A stretch of 64,000 nucleotides of DNA from Antilocapra americana (GCA_007570785.1 ML661885.1:36901771-36965770), one strand, 5' to 3'. Positions 46,232 through 57,284 are shown, counted from the first letter of the stretch. The notes: generated by a model not told the origin, from the sequence alone. Translations and numbers: made by a program.

Positions 46232-47175
46232 GTTTGGTGTTGTCATTCAGTCACTAAGTTGTGCCCGACTCTTTGTGAGTTCTTCACTGTCCCCCAGAGT
46301 TTGCTCAGACTCATGTCCACTGAGTTGCTGATGATATCCAACACCTCATCTTCTGCTGGCCCCTTCTCCTTTTGCCTCCAATCTTTCCCAGCATCAAGGT
46401 CTTTTCCAGTGAGTTGGCTCTTCACATCAGGTGGCCAAAGTATTGGGGCTTCAGCTTCAGCATCAATCCTTCCAATGAATATTCAGGGTTGATTTCCTTT
46501 AGGATTGTCTGGTTTGATCTGCTTCCTGTCCAAGGGAATCTCAAATCTTCTCCAACACAATTCAAAAGCATCAGTTCTTTGGTACTCAGCCTTCTTTGTG
46601 CTCCAACTCTCACATCTGTACATGACTACTAGAAAAACCACAGTTTTGACTATAAGAAACTTTGTCGGCAAAGTAATGTTTCTGCTTTTTAATACACTGT
46701 CTAGGTTTGTCATTGCTTTTCTTCCAAGAAGCAAGTGTCTTTTAATTTCATGGCTGCAGTCACCATCCACAGTGATATTGGAGTCCAAGAATAGAAAGTC
46801 TGTCGCTGCTTCCAATTTTTCTCCATCTATTTGCCATGAAGTGATAGGACCAGATGCGATGATCTTAGTTTTTGAATGTTGAGTTTCAAGCCAGCTTTTT
46901 CACTCTTATCTTTCACTTTCATCAAGAGACTCTTTAGTTCTTCTTCACTTTCTGCCATAAGGGTGGTGTCATCTGCATGTCTGAGGTTATTGATATTTCT
47001 CCTGGCACTCTTGATTCCAGCTTGTGCTTTGTCTAGCCCAGCATTTCTCATGATGTACTCTGCATATAAGTTAAATAAGCAGAGTGACAATATACAGCCT
47101 TGATGTACTCCTTTCCCAATTTTGAACCAGTCCATTGTTCCATGTTCAGTTCTAACTGTTGCTTCTTAACCTGCA
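46232..47175 (-). mobile_element. BovB LINE, 3' portion with RT fragment
   Basis: Antisense BovB. The RT segment at 46827-47135 reads GVHQGCILSLCLFNLYAEYI, with HADD in place of catalytic YADD. The frame is broken beyond it. Confidence 0.92.
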
Positions 47176-47277
47176 TATGTGCCTTGGAAGGAATATTCCC
47201 CTGTGCTCAAGAGAGGCTAAAACCCAAAGAAGCTTAATATACTCCCAGAAAGGAACATGTAAGCTTTACTAAGGAAA

Positions 47278-47465
47278 AATAATACAGTGTAATGGGAAAG
47301 CATGGGCTGTGGAGTCAGACACATTACAGTTTGAATCCTGGCTCTGCTACTTTAGGTGTTTTAGAACTGAATGAATCACTTGATCTCACTGAATCTTATT
47401 GTGTCATCTGGAAAGCGGGATAACATATATGCTTAAGGATTAAATGAAAGAAATAAGAGGTTGAA
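47278..47465 (+). repeat. MIR element
   Basis: MIR core motifs GCATGGGCTGTGGAGTCAGA, AATCCTGGCTCTGCTACTTT and GGATTAAATGAAAG in order. Confidence 0.85.
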
Positions 47466-47765
47466 ATAAATTTTAATTGTCATTATTACAGACTCATTAT
47501 CCAAATTAAAATGATCTTTTTTCCCAAACTCCTCTCCACTGAGTGGTATGCATTTTGTATATTAGGGGAGTTTTAAGAGCATATTTATGATAGTAAGAAA
47601 TATGTCCTGTTTTTCTTGATTACACAGCTGTATCTCAATGAAAAGTAGAGTCACTAAATGAAAGACTGACATTTTAGCACAGATCTCTTTATTTTATTAT
47701 AAAAAAGGCCAAAATTATGAACTTCCATAGAACCCAGACCAAGAAATATATGGTTGCATGCTAGA

Positions 47766-48060
47766 TTAGTCACTCAGTCATGTCCAACTCTTTGTGAACC
47801 CATGAACTGTAGCTTTCCAGGCACCTCTGTCCATGGAATTCTCCAGGCAAGAATACCAGAGTGGGTTACCATTTCCTTCTCTAGGGAATCTTCCTGACCC
47901 AGGTATCGTTTGATCCCTAGGTCAGGAAGATCCCTTGGAGGGGAGCATGGCAACCCACTCCAGTATTCTTGCCAGGAGAATCCCATGGACAGAAGAGCCT
48001 GGCGGGCTACAGTCCATAGGGTCGCAAAGAGGTAGACTTAACTGAAGCGACTTAGCACTC
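47766..48060. repeat. Inverted pair of partial Bov-tA SINEs
   Basis: An antisense 3' part (47766 to about 47908) directly abuts a sense 3' part (about 47909-48060). They meet at CCAGGTATCGTTTGATCCCT near 47899-47918, giving near-complementary arms of about 140 bp. Confidence 0.85.
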
Positions 48061-48164
48061 ACAAGCTATTACTCTACAAATAATCTTCCTTATTTTTCAG
48101 AAAAGTAGTTGTTTTATTAAATTAAAAACAACATATCATCTTCATCTACTTTGCAGTATAATGA

Positions 48165-48365
48165 AGTGATTAGGGCACCACTGGCTTTGAGATCTGAGTA
48201 ACTAACTATATTACTTTGGCAATGAATCTCTCCGAGCCATAGTTTTTACATCTGTAAAACAGCAGTAATATTTCCTACCTCATGGAGTTCTGTAGAGATG
48301 AGCTGTCATATACAAGGGCCTTGTTTAGCCGAAGAGCCCAGTGTATTAAAATTCAACAAATAGTC
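48165..48365 (+). repeat. MIR element
   Basis: Motifs GCTTTGAGATCTGAGTAACT, ACATCTGTAAAACAGCAGTA and CCTACCTCATGGAGTTCTGT match MIR order. Confidence 0.75.
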
Positions 48366-48651
48366 CGTAAATATTTATGGAGAGAGTACTGTACGCTCAG
48401 TAATTATGCTCAAGCTATATGCTCTTTAAATCATAATGTGAAAACATGGTTTAATGTGAAGACTATATTTGATAACTCTAGAAAGTCATCATTTTGTAAT
48501 ACGAAATTTTACATTACAGGTGTCCACCAAGGATGCATTAGTCATATTCAAGAGAACAAAGTAACAAGCTATTTGCCTTTCCAACTTTAAAGGATAACAG
48601 CTATCTATCACAGAGATAAAAGGTCACCAGGAATGGCTTGAAAGAAGTGAA

Positions 48652-48855
48652 GGTGTTAGGCACTCAGTTGTGTCCGACTCTTTGTGACCCCATGGACTGT
48701 AGCCCACCAGGCTCCTCTGTCCATGAATTCTCCAGGCAGGAATACTGGAGTGGGTTGCCATTCCCTTCTCCAGGAGATATTCCCAACCCAGGGATTGAAC
48801 ACAGATCTCCCACATTGCAGGTGTATTCTTTCTCGTCTGAGTCACCTGGGAAGGA
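48652..48855 (-). mobile_element. Bov-tA SINE
   Basis: Antisense, well preserved, from GGTGTTAGGCACTCAGTTGT to GTCACCTGGGAAGG. Confidence 0.92.
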
Positions 48856-49431
48856 GTGGCTTACTGTTTATTTATAGCAAATTGCTGAGCAGACCAAAGG
48901 TTTCTTGGTCTTTACAAGAAACCACCTTAGTGGTTTATTTCAGCATTACAGTTATTTATTTTGCAACAGATAATTGAATACATGTTTTCATAACACTCAA
49001 ATGAACTTTGAAATTCTTATTGATACAAACCAAGTGCTAAAAAGTCCCTCCATAGAGTCTTACATGTGATGCTGACAAGGTGAAAATGAAGTTGATGAAC
49101 TCGTTATGCACCGCTGTGGTCTGTGATGGTTCTTGGAATACAAAGATAAATACCATGCAGTTTTCATTTCCCAGAAACTCACAGATTAGTGCCCTTAGGT
49201 ACACAGTTATGCAACAGACGTTTAGTTGGTATTATCCTTGACCTTAAACCACATTTTCACTATGTTTGCTTTGTCTGATGCTCAATATATCTCACAGAAA
49301 AACAGTAACTTTTCTCCTGAGATGTCTTTAAGATGAATGAAAGTTTTAATACAGAAGGGAGATTTCACCATACAATGTAATTTCCCTTTCAGTTACATCA
49401 GAGAAATACAGTATAAAACAAAATGACTATA

Positions 49432-49961
49432 CTGTATTGTTGTTTTTCCTTCTGGCTTACTTCACTCTGGATAATAGACTCCAGTTCCATCCACCTGAGT
49501 AGAACTGATTCAAATGAATTTTTTTTTTAATGCTGAGTAATATTCCACTGTGTATATGTACCACAGCTTTCTTATCCATTCGTCAGTTGATGGGCATCTA
49601 GGTTGCTTCCATGTCCTACAATACAGTATACTAATGCATATATATGGAATCTAGAAAGATGGCAGCGAGAACCCTGCATGTGAGACAGCAAAAGGAACGC
49701 AGACGTATAGAACAGACTCGTGGACTCTGTGGATGAGAGCAAGGGTGGGATGATATGGGAGAATGGCATTGAAACATGTTAATTATCATATGTGAAATCA
49801 ATCGCCAGCCCAGGATTGATGCTCGGGGCTGGTGCACCAAGATTTCCCAGGGGGAGGGAATCAGGAGGGAGGAGGGAGGGGGGTTCTGGAGGGGGAGCAA
49901 TATGTAAACCCATGGCGGTTTCATGTCATTGTATGGCAAAACCAATAAAAAAAATTTTTTT
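49432..49961 (+). mobile_element. Young L1-BT-like copy with 5' inversion and 11-bp TSD
   Basis: 49432 to about 49617 is antisense ORF2 end, and about 49618-49961 is sense ORF2 end, 3' UTR and A-rich tail. The TSD AAATGACTATA is at 49421-49431 and 49962-49972. The inversion joint repeats about a dozen bases (ACAATACAGTATA). The G-rich 3' UTR tract near 49850-49900 is complete here. Confidence 0.93.
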
Positions 49962-49972
49962 AAATGACTATA

Positions 49973-50358
49973 AAGAAAGCTGAGTGCCAAAGAATTAATG
50001 CTTCTGACCTGTGGTGTTGGACAAGACTCTTGAGAGTCCCTTGGACTGCAAGGAGATCCAACCAGTCCATCCTAAAGGAAATCAGTCCTGAATATTCATT
50101 AGAGGGACTGATGCTGAGGCTGAAATTCCAATACTTTGGCCACCTGACTTATTTGAAAAGACCTTGACATTGGGAAAGACTGAGGGCAAGAGGAGAAGGA
50201 GACAACAGAGGATGAGATGGTTGCATGGCATCAGCGACTCAATGGACATGAACTTATGCACACTCCGGGAGATGGTGAGGGACAGGGAGGCCTGGCGTGC
50301 TGCCATCCATGGGGTCGTAAAGAATCGGACACAACTGAGCAACTGAACAACAACGTGT
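49973..50358 (+). mobile_element. BovB LINE 3' end
   Basis: Sense BovB from GAAAGCTGAGTGCCAAAGAA to CACAACTGAGCAACTGAACA, immediately after the L1 target duplication. Confidence 0.9.
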
Positions 50359-52049
50359 TTCTATGCATTAAGCATCCACAGTCCTCCTTTAAAGTGAGTC
50401 CTCTCAGAGTAATGGTTCCTCAGACACACTTTAGAGTATTAGTCAGTCAGATTGATTCTCCAGCAAGAAGAAGGCAAAACAGCAGGAATTTTGCTTCCCG
50501 CCATCTTCCAGTGACAACGCCATCAAGTCTGGGGTTGCTGTTTCCTGTTCACTGGGGGTCCGCAAGTCTGGGTGCAGAGGTGGCTGAGTAGGGCAGAGAA
50601 AAAGGAGGTAAGGAGTCTCTGAGGACAAGCTTCCCCTCTGAGAACACCTGCTCAGACTCAGCCTCCACCAGGCAAGATGGCAGATACTGTCTGGCATCTG
50701 TACAGTGGTGACCAGCAAGGGCAAGACCGCTTCTGCAAGCTGGCTTTTCTCCTTAAACTCACCCTCCCTTCTGTGTGGTCAGTGGCTCTCTATGAGCTAT
50801 TTCCCCCTGCTTCAGTGCCATTCTACAAATCCCCTTTTCTGATACAAGTTTGAGTTAATTAAATGTGGAGCGTTTGCGTTGGGTTGTGTTACAGGGTGCT
50901 TTGTGATATCAAGTGTCTGAGATAAAGAAACCTTTGAAGTCATTCATCTGAGTAGTTTCATAAAGGATGTCACAACCACCAGGACACCAACCAATCTTAT
51001 CTTCCAAGAATGGTGTTATGTGTGTAGCTTGGTGGAGTTTCATTATATTTATAATTATTCTTTTCACCTTTCCACAATGGCCTTTTGATAAAAATCGCAT
51101 TACCTTCTTGGGTTTCTTGTTCCTGGCTTGACTGGCAAATCTATGGCACTTTATTGATGTTTCATAATTTTTAATCATTTTGAGGTTTGTGTAATCTGAG
51201 ACTTGGGGAAATCTCGTGTTACTAATACCTTTCATTCCATTATTTAAAATGCCATCTCCAAGGTCACATGTGATTGCTTAGTCCCAAAACTTGAAGTGTC
51301 TCCCCTTTCTCTGTCAGCTGATGGTTGAAAATGACAACAGATCCAAAGGAAACCCACTGACGCAAACACTGGAGAGTCTGAAAGAGGGGTCATCAGGCAC
51401 GGCTGGTTTCAAGGATGCCAGCGTGTTGCAAGGATGCCAGCGTGTCGTGAGAACGCAGGCCCTCTCCATCGCTCCTTCTCGTTGTCGCTTGTTGGCTTTA
51501 TTCGTGGGAATATTTCCTGTTGTAGTTTACTCTGCCCAGGATTCAAGTCCAACAGGAAAGAAAAAGCCCCTCTTCTCAACAAAAACCAGTTAGGATCTGC
51601 TCTCACTGAGCACAGTTAGTCTTCTTGGGACCCACGTCATCTCTGAGCACATCACTGTGGCTGCGAGGACTTCCTGCTGTGATCGGGAGCACTGAGGTAA
51701 GTAGATCAGTTCCAGAGCTCAAGGCACCATCAGTTCCACCAAGACAAGTGTTCTCAGAATGCACGTGGAGGATTTCCTGCCAAAGAAACTCCACTGACTA
51801 CCAGCAGAAGGAGGATAAGAATAGAAGCCAGAACAGCACGCGTCCACCACTCTCCACCCTTCCTTTACGAGGGCCCTTGATCTTGGTGCCCTTGGAAAAT
51901 CTCCTGCCTTGCTGTCTTCCCTCACACAAGGCTCTCTGAACCCCCTTCTCTCTGACTGTCCCTTTTGGTCCCCTCTTCCTGCTCCTCCCCTGAGAAGAAA
52001 GGGCTGGTCCATGATTGTCCAACCCTACCCCCTCAGCTTAACCACATGG
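50359..52049. other. Intergenic stretch without recognised content
   Basis: Comparatively GC-rich intergenic sequence with several short overlapping open frames on both strands, none resembling a known protein. It contains the 19-bp tandem duplication. It may hold an old retroviral LTR or other ancient repeat that I cannot identify by eye. Confidence 0.5.
51410..51447. repeat. 19-bp tandem duplication
   Basis: CAAGGATGCCAGCGTGTTG and CAAGGATGCCAGCGTGTCG are adjacent and differ at one base. The surrounding sequence is non-repetitive and comparatively GC-rich. Confidence 0.92.
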
Positions 52050-52145
52050 GGCTCAGACTCAACTTGCCATCATCTCCTCTGTGCCTTAGCTTGTTCCTTC
52101 ACCTAGAAAGCCATCCCTCTCCTCCTCTCTCTACATTCCTGTCCT
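52050..52145. repeat. Possible L2 fragment
   Basis: GCTTGTTCCTTCACCTAGAA followed by CATCCCTCTCCTCCTCTC resembles the common 3' region of L2. Based on motif only. Confidence 0.4.
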
Positions 52146-52160
52146 CTATGCTAGAGTTCA

Positions 52161-52490
52161 GGCTTCCCTGGTAACTCAGCTGGTAAAGAGTCTGCTTGCA
52201 ATGTAGGAGATCCCAGTTCGATTCCTGGATCAGGAACATCCCCTGGAGAAGGAATAGGCTACCCACTCCAGTACTCTTGGGCTTCCCTGGTGGCTCAGAT
52301 GGTAAGAATCTGCCTGTGACATGGGAGACCCAGTTTGATCCCTGTGTTGGGAAGAGCCCCTGGAGGAGGGCATGGCAACCCACTCTAGTATTCTTAACTG
52401 GAGAATCCCCATGGACAGAGGAACCTGGTGGGCTACAGCCCATAGGGTCACGAAGAGTCGGACATGACTGAGCGACTAAGCACAGCACAG
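52161..52490 (+). mobile_element. Two Bov-tA units in tandem
   Basis: A 3'-truncated unit (52161-52279) is followed directly by a full one (52280-52490). Each begins GGCTTCCCTGG. Without the Bov-A2 linker, this looks like one SINE inserted into, or recombined with, another. Confidence 0.88.
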
Positions 52491-52991
52491 TGCATACCTG
52501 AAGCCAAATACTCTTTGTGAATCTTCCATCTCTAATTTTCAAGGCAGAAATAAACTCTCCCTTTCCTCTAAACTCATATATTTACCCTCTCTCAAAGGAG
52601 AAACTTCTGGTTTATGTAGTTCTAAATTGAAATATATAGGTGTGTTACTGTTGTCTCTTAGCTCCCTGAGAGTGAGGATGTCATTTATGGTTGTTCTTCA
52701 CATAATTAAGAATATTTAAAATGAAATCCAGATCAAGTGGGTCTTCCAGTCATGGGTATTTTCATTGCTGCAGAGATGTCTGTCTGTCTCCCTCTCTCCT
52801 TCTGCCTCTGTCTGTGTTTTGGTACAGACACATTTTTCATAAACAGAAGAGATGAGGTGAATTTCTTTCCCCAAAGTGCCTTTTCTTATAAAGGAAAACA
52901 AATATCCCTTGCCTTTAAAACTACCTCCATGAAAAGGACACCCTCCTACACTCCATGAAAAGGAAACCTTCCACACCTCCCAAGTGTAGGC

Positions 52992-53646
52992 ATGTAAATT
53001 GGAACTTCCATTATGGGGAACGGTATGGAGGTTCCTTGAAAAACTAAAAATAGAGCTACCATATGATCCAGCAATCCCACTCCTGGACATACAGCCAGAG
53101 AAAACCATAATTCAAAAAGATAGATGTACCCCAATTCATTGCAACACTATTTACAACAGCCAGGGCGTGGAAGCCACCTAAATGTCCACCAACATAGGAA
53201 TGGATAAAGAAGATGTGGTATACATATATACATTGGAATATTATTCAGCCATAAAAAGAATGCAGCAGTATAGATGGATCTAGAAATGGTCATAATGATC
53301 GAAGTCAGAGAAAGACCAATATATGATCTCATGAATATGTGGAATCAAAAAATGATACACATGGACTTATTAACAAAACAGAAAGGGATTCACAGACTTA
53401 GAAAATAGAGTTACCAAAGTGGGGAGAGAGGATGAGAAGCCTGGCATTAACACATACACACTATTACATATAAAACAGACAACTAAGAAGAACCCGCTGT
53501 ATAGCACAGTGAGCTCTACTCAGTACTGTGCAATGACCTATATGGTCTAAAAGCGTGGATACGTGTGTAACTGACTCACTTTGCTGTAGAGCAGAAACCA
53601 ACACAATTGTAAATATCTTACACGCCAATAAAAGTTCATATAAACA
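52992..53646 (+). mobile_element. Older L1 3' end
   Basis: Sense ORF2 end (CTACCATATGATCCAGCAAT, ATGGATAAAGAAGATGTGGT) and a 3' UTR of a different, older subfamily (ATAGCACAGTGAGCTCTACT), ending at GCCAATAAAAGTTC. Confidence 0.85.
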
Positions 53647-53727
53647 TAAGTTTATATAAACAACTTTTAAAGTAAATAAAACATCCAATAAATGTTCATA
53701 TAAATCAACTTTTAAAAATAAATTAAT

Positions 53728-54289
53728 GTTGCTCGGGGGCTGCTGTACCGAGANNNNNNNNNNNNNNNNNNNNNNNNNNNNNNNNNNNNNNNNNNNNNNN
53801 NNNNNNNNNNNNNNNNNNNNNNNNNNNNNNNNNNNNNNNNNNNNNNNNNNNNNNNNNNNNNNNNNNNNNNNNNNNNNNNNNNNNNNNNNNNNNNNNNNNN
53901 NNNNNNNNNNNNNNNNNNNNNNNNNNNNNNNNNNNNNNNNNNNNNNNNNNNNNNNNNNNNNNNNNNNNNNNNNNNNNNNNNNNNNNNNNNNNNNNNNNNN
54001 NNNNNNNNNNNNNNNNNNNNNNNNNNNNNNNNNNNNNNNNNNNNNNNNNNNNNNNNNNNNNNNNNNNNNNNNNNNNNNNNNNNNNNNNNNNNNNNNNNNN
54101 NNNNNNNNNNNNNNNNNNNNNNNNNNNNNNNNNNNNNNNNNNNNNNNNNNNNNGGGGGGAGGGAGTTTCTGGAGGGGGAACATATGTACACCCATGGCGA
54201 TATCATGTCATTGTATGGCAAAACCAATTAAAAAAATAAAATAAAAATAAAAATCATTCTTTTGACAAAGCTTAAAAAAATAAAAATAA
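53728..54289 (+). mobile_element. 5'-truncated young L1-BT-like 3' UTR with assembly gap, just upstream of DPYS
   Basis: The element begins in the 3' UTR at GTTGCTCGGGGGCTGCTGTA, is interrupted by a gap, and resumes with the G-rich tract, CATATGTACACCC and TTGTATGGCAAAACC. Two A-rich tails surround about 20 bp of other sequence. An AT-rich candidate TSD, AAAAATAAATTAAT, is at 53714-53727 and 54290-54303. Confidence 0.8.
53754..54153. other. Assembly gap (400 N)
   Basis: Exactly 400 unknown bases within the L1 3' UTR where intact copies hold about 30-40 bp of G-rich sequence. The size is probably an estimate or an artefact. Confidence 0.99.
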
Positions 54290-54568
54290 AAAAATAAATT
54301 AATAAAACTACCCTCGAGACCTTCCGCTTCTAATGACCAAGACCTACACAGACACCAGGATTCAGAGCAGCAGAGCCCGCGTTGCACTGACCCTCGGTCG
54401 CGCCCCCATCCTTTGGGTGCAGGCCCGGCCCCGGGGTTGGCGGGACGGTGGCTGGCCGTGGATCCGCCCCTTCTCCTCGCCCCACCCCGCCCCGCGGCCG
54501 AGGCGGTAAACCCGGCCGCGGGGCCCCGGGGCCGCCCCCAGGCTCCGAGGAGGAGCGCGCCCCTCGCC

Positions 54569-54832
54569 ATGGCTGCGCCGTCGCTCCTCCTGATCCGCGG
54601 GGGCCGCGTGGTCAACGACGACTGCTCGCAGGAGGCCGACGTGCTGCTGGAGGGCGGCGTGGTGCGGGCCGTGGGGCGCCAGCTGCTGCCGCCCGGGGCC
54701 GCGCCCGCCGGGCTGCGGGTCCTCGACGCCGCCGGCAAGCTGGTCCTGCCCGGCGGCATCGACACACACACACACATGCAGTTCCCCTTCATGGGCTCGC
54801 GCTCCGTGGACGACTTCCATCTGGGCACCAAG
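54569..54832 (+). CDS. DPYS: DPYS exon 1 (dihydropyrimidinase, N-terminal 88 residues)
   Basis: This exon encodes the first 88 residues of dihydropyrimidinase, the cytosolic zinc amidohydrolase that opens the ring of dihydrouracil and dihydrothymine in the second step of pyrimidine breakdown. The protein begins [18 protein letters not shown] and contains [20 protein letters not shown]. The HxH of DTHTH (His67 and His69 here) supplies two ligands of the binuclear zinc site in this superfamily. The start is chosen because it is the first in-frame ATG, has a strong Kozak context (G at -3, G at +4) and matches the mammalian N terminus. The exon ends in phase 0 with AAG before a GTACCC donor. The remaining exons, with the carboxylated Lys and other ligands, lie beyond the window; I saw no second exon before 64000. 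Confidence 0.95.
54762..54776 (+). repeat. (AC)7 microsatellite inside DPYS coding exon 1
   Basis: An uninterrupted run of seven AC plus A encodes the centre of Asp-Thr-His-Thr-His, the metal-binding motif. Confidence 0.97.
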
Positions 54833-57284
54833 GTACCCGCCCCCGCCCCTTACACCCGGACGCCCGCCCAGCCCTCGGCCGCCTCTCCGGCGGTCCCCGG
54901 ACCCGGAGGAGCGAGCCGGGGCGACCCCGCAGGATGCGGGCCCTTCCGCCGAGCTGCTTTCTTCTGGGCGGTCCTCCTCGGGGGGCATCAGCTTCGGCCG
55001 AGCCAGACGCCCCCTGCGCCTCTCTTTGGGTAACCTATTCCCTCGCCCTCGTTTCTCTGCCCGCCTCCCCCGAACCCCTCCTTTTCACTGGGTGTTCTGC
55101 GAAACTCCAAAAGTCCTCCTTAATATCTTGACTCTTTGTAGTCGACTCTCCCAGCCAAAACCAAATGAAAAATCCATTCAGCTGGTAGTTATCGCCTCGA
55201 CTCAAAAGTTAGCAGTGCACGCAAGTGATGGCGCTGAGCCCACCACGTCCACAATCTTTGCTGCCACTAGCCAGCAGAAAAAGGATTCCTGCGAGGCCGG
55301 CGAGGGTTTCCGAGGGCGCTGTTGCAGAAACGGCCTTCCAGCGCTAGCTCTCCACCTGACCCCACCCCTTCTTGCCGGGGGACATCAAATTCAGACCCTG
55401 ACTCTTGGTGACCGAGCACCTGCGGCTTTCACTGCGGGGTAAAAGGATCAGATTACTGATCTCCCCAGGTGAGGGAGGCCTGGGTTTCTCAGGACACAAA
55501 GGCCTAAAGACTCAGCCTATGAAAAGAACTTAAACGAATCTCCAAAGCTCCCAGAAGGAAAAAAAAAAAAAAAAAAACAGAAGATGAACAGGGCAGTTTA
55601 GAGGAATCTGAAGTTAAAACTGCACGCAGCCACTTTGGCTGGAGCCTGACCTGTACCCTTCTCGAGGCTCCGTTGGAGCTGTGGTGGGAGAGCCGGCTCC
55701 TTGCAAAATGCGGGTTTTTTCTCGTAGATCGTGTTCTGATGTGTATGAAGCAAATCGGGCTATTTAGTCCAAGTACAGGCTGTGCAGTTTCAAAGCAGTT
55801 TTGAGGATTTATCCATTACCCTACCGATTTCTAACAGCCGTACTCTCTCTACACCTCTCTCCCTCCACATTCCCAATCTCCTATGATTGACCTAAATGTT
55901 TAAGAAAAAAAGAACTATCTGACCCAGAGAGAAGGTCTAGGGCAGGCTGCTGACGCCAACACTTGCAAAGCTTCCTCCTAGTTACTAATTATCAGGACAA
56001 TGGTCAAGGTCTTTTGTAGGAAAGACCAGTATCTGTTGAAGAGTATTTACTTTTCTCTTTTGCTAAAAAGTGAAATTTGCTAAATTTCAACAACTTTATT
56101 TATGTTGACATTTTAAAGTACATTTTTTTTCAGATATCCAAGCAATACACAATTGTAGAAAGTTGGGGGGGGGATAGGAAAGTAGAAAGAGGAATAGTAT
56201 TACCCATAATCTCTCACTCGGTGACAATGTTTTGCTTTAATGGCTTTATGGTTTTCTAGGCTTTATTTTACATAACTGAGGTGGTATTGTGCGTATGTGT
56301 ATACACGTGAGTACCTGTATATAGAAATTATGTACCCTGTTGTATTGAGTTATCATACACTTTCTGTTGTCACGGACTCATCATTCATTCGGTGCATTGC
56401 TGATGGCAGGGCATCATTGACACCCCTGTTTACCAAGTAGGGAGCTGCTGTTGCTGATCATCAGTCAGTCACCAGGCCCACCAGCATCATTCCCCTTCAT
56501 TATTTCCCTTTCTCTCATCCCAGATGAAGCAGCCAAGAAGGGTTAGAATGTTGTGGGGAAGGGATGTTCCTTCTCTCTCTCAAGATGATTGGTGCATGCC
56601 TGAGGACCCAGGGAGGTGGTTCTCAGTTTTCTACCTGTTCTTGTCCATTCTGGGATCCCAGTTTGGAGGGTTTACTATTCCTTACTTAGAAGACAGCTTT
56701 TTGTAGCATGTTATTTAAAGAACTTACTAGTTGATTCTCTAAGCATTTCTCACTTAATGGTTATCCAAACAAAGGAAAATATGTTTTCATGAGCTTAGAA
56801 TTGTGAGCAGAAAATGATATGGTCAGAGATAAGGTCAAAGACTGAGCAAAGACCTGAATGCATGTTGAAGATTAAACAGTACTCAGAAAAGGGCAGAGTT
56901 GCAAAAGTTCACTTCGAAATTGGTTGGTTGGATCCCAGGAGATACCCACCCTCCCAGCCCCACTCCCTAAACAGATGAGACTCCATAACAGGGAACCAGA
57001 CAAGTAAATATAGATAAACATGAGCACTGAAGTATTGGCCTGATTTCTGAAAGAAGGCCATTATGAAGTAATTTTGTCCTCTTTTCTAGAGTCTTCACGA
57101 TAATTCCCAACACAGGGTTGGTGGAGTTTTGGGTTTGGGGAAATAGGGACAAAGAGTCTTTTGTAAATGCTGGTCATATTTTATACTAAACTTGAAAGAC
57201 ATGAGTTGAGCAGCCTTTGCTTCAAGTCTGTGCTAAGCTGTGCTTTGTCGTCCAACAATCCCAGGTGCCACTGTCTACCCTTTG

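Larger units (their letters stand above)
54375..55025 (+). promoter_or_regulatory. CpG island and promoter region of DPYS
   Basis: Base composition changes abruptly from AT-rich repeat sequence to very GC-rich, CpG-dense sequence at about 54375 and returns to background after about 55025. The region contains GC-box-like CCGCCC/CCCCGCCC stretches upstream of the DPYS start codon and spans exon 1 and the start of intron 1. No clear TATA box sits at a fixed distance; the AT-rich block at 54240-54306 is an L1 tail, not a recognisable TATA element. The transcription start cannot be placed from sequence alone. Confidence 0.8.

Noticed and set aside
53464..54244. Large open frames through 53754-54153
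   Set aside because: They are translated runs of N across an assembly gap.
54208..54988. Long frames antisense to DPYS exon 1, and a + strand frame at 54448-55131
   Set aside because: GC-rich CpG islands lack stop codons by composition. Only the DPYS frame matches a protein.
55026..55442. A 138-codon frame in DPYS intron 1
   Set aside because: No recognisable homology and no splice or codon-usage support. It is a CpG-shore composition effect.
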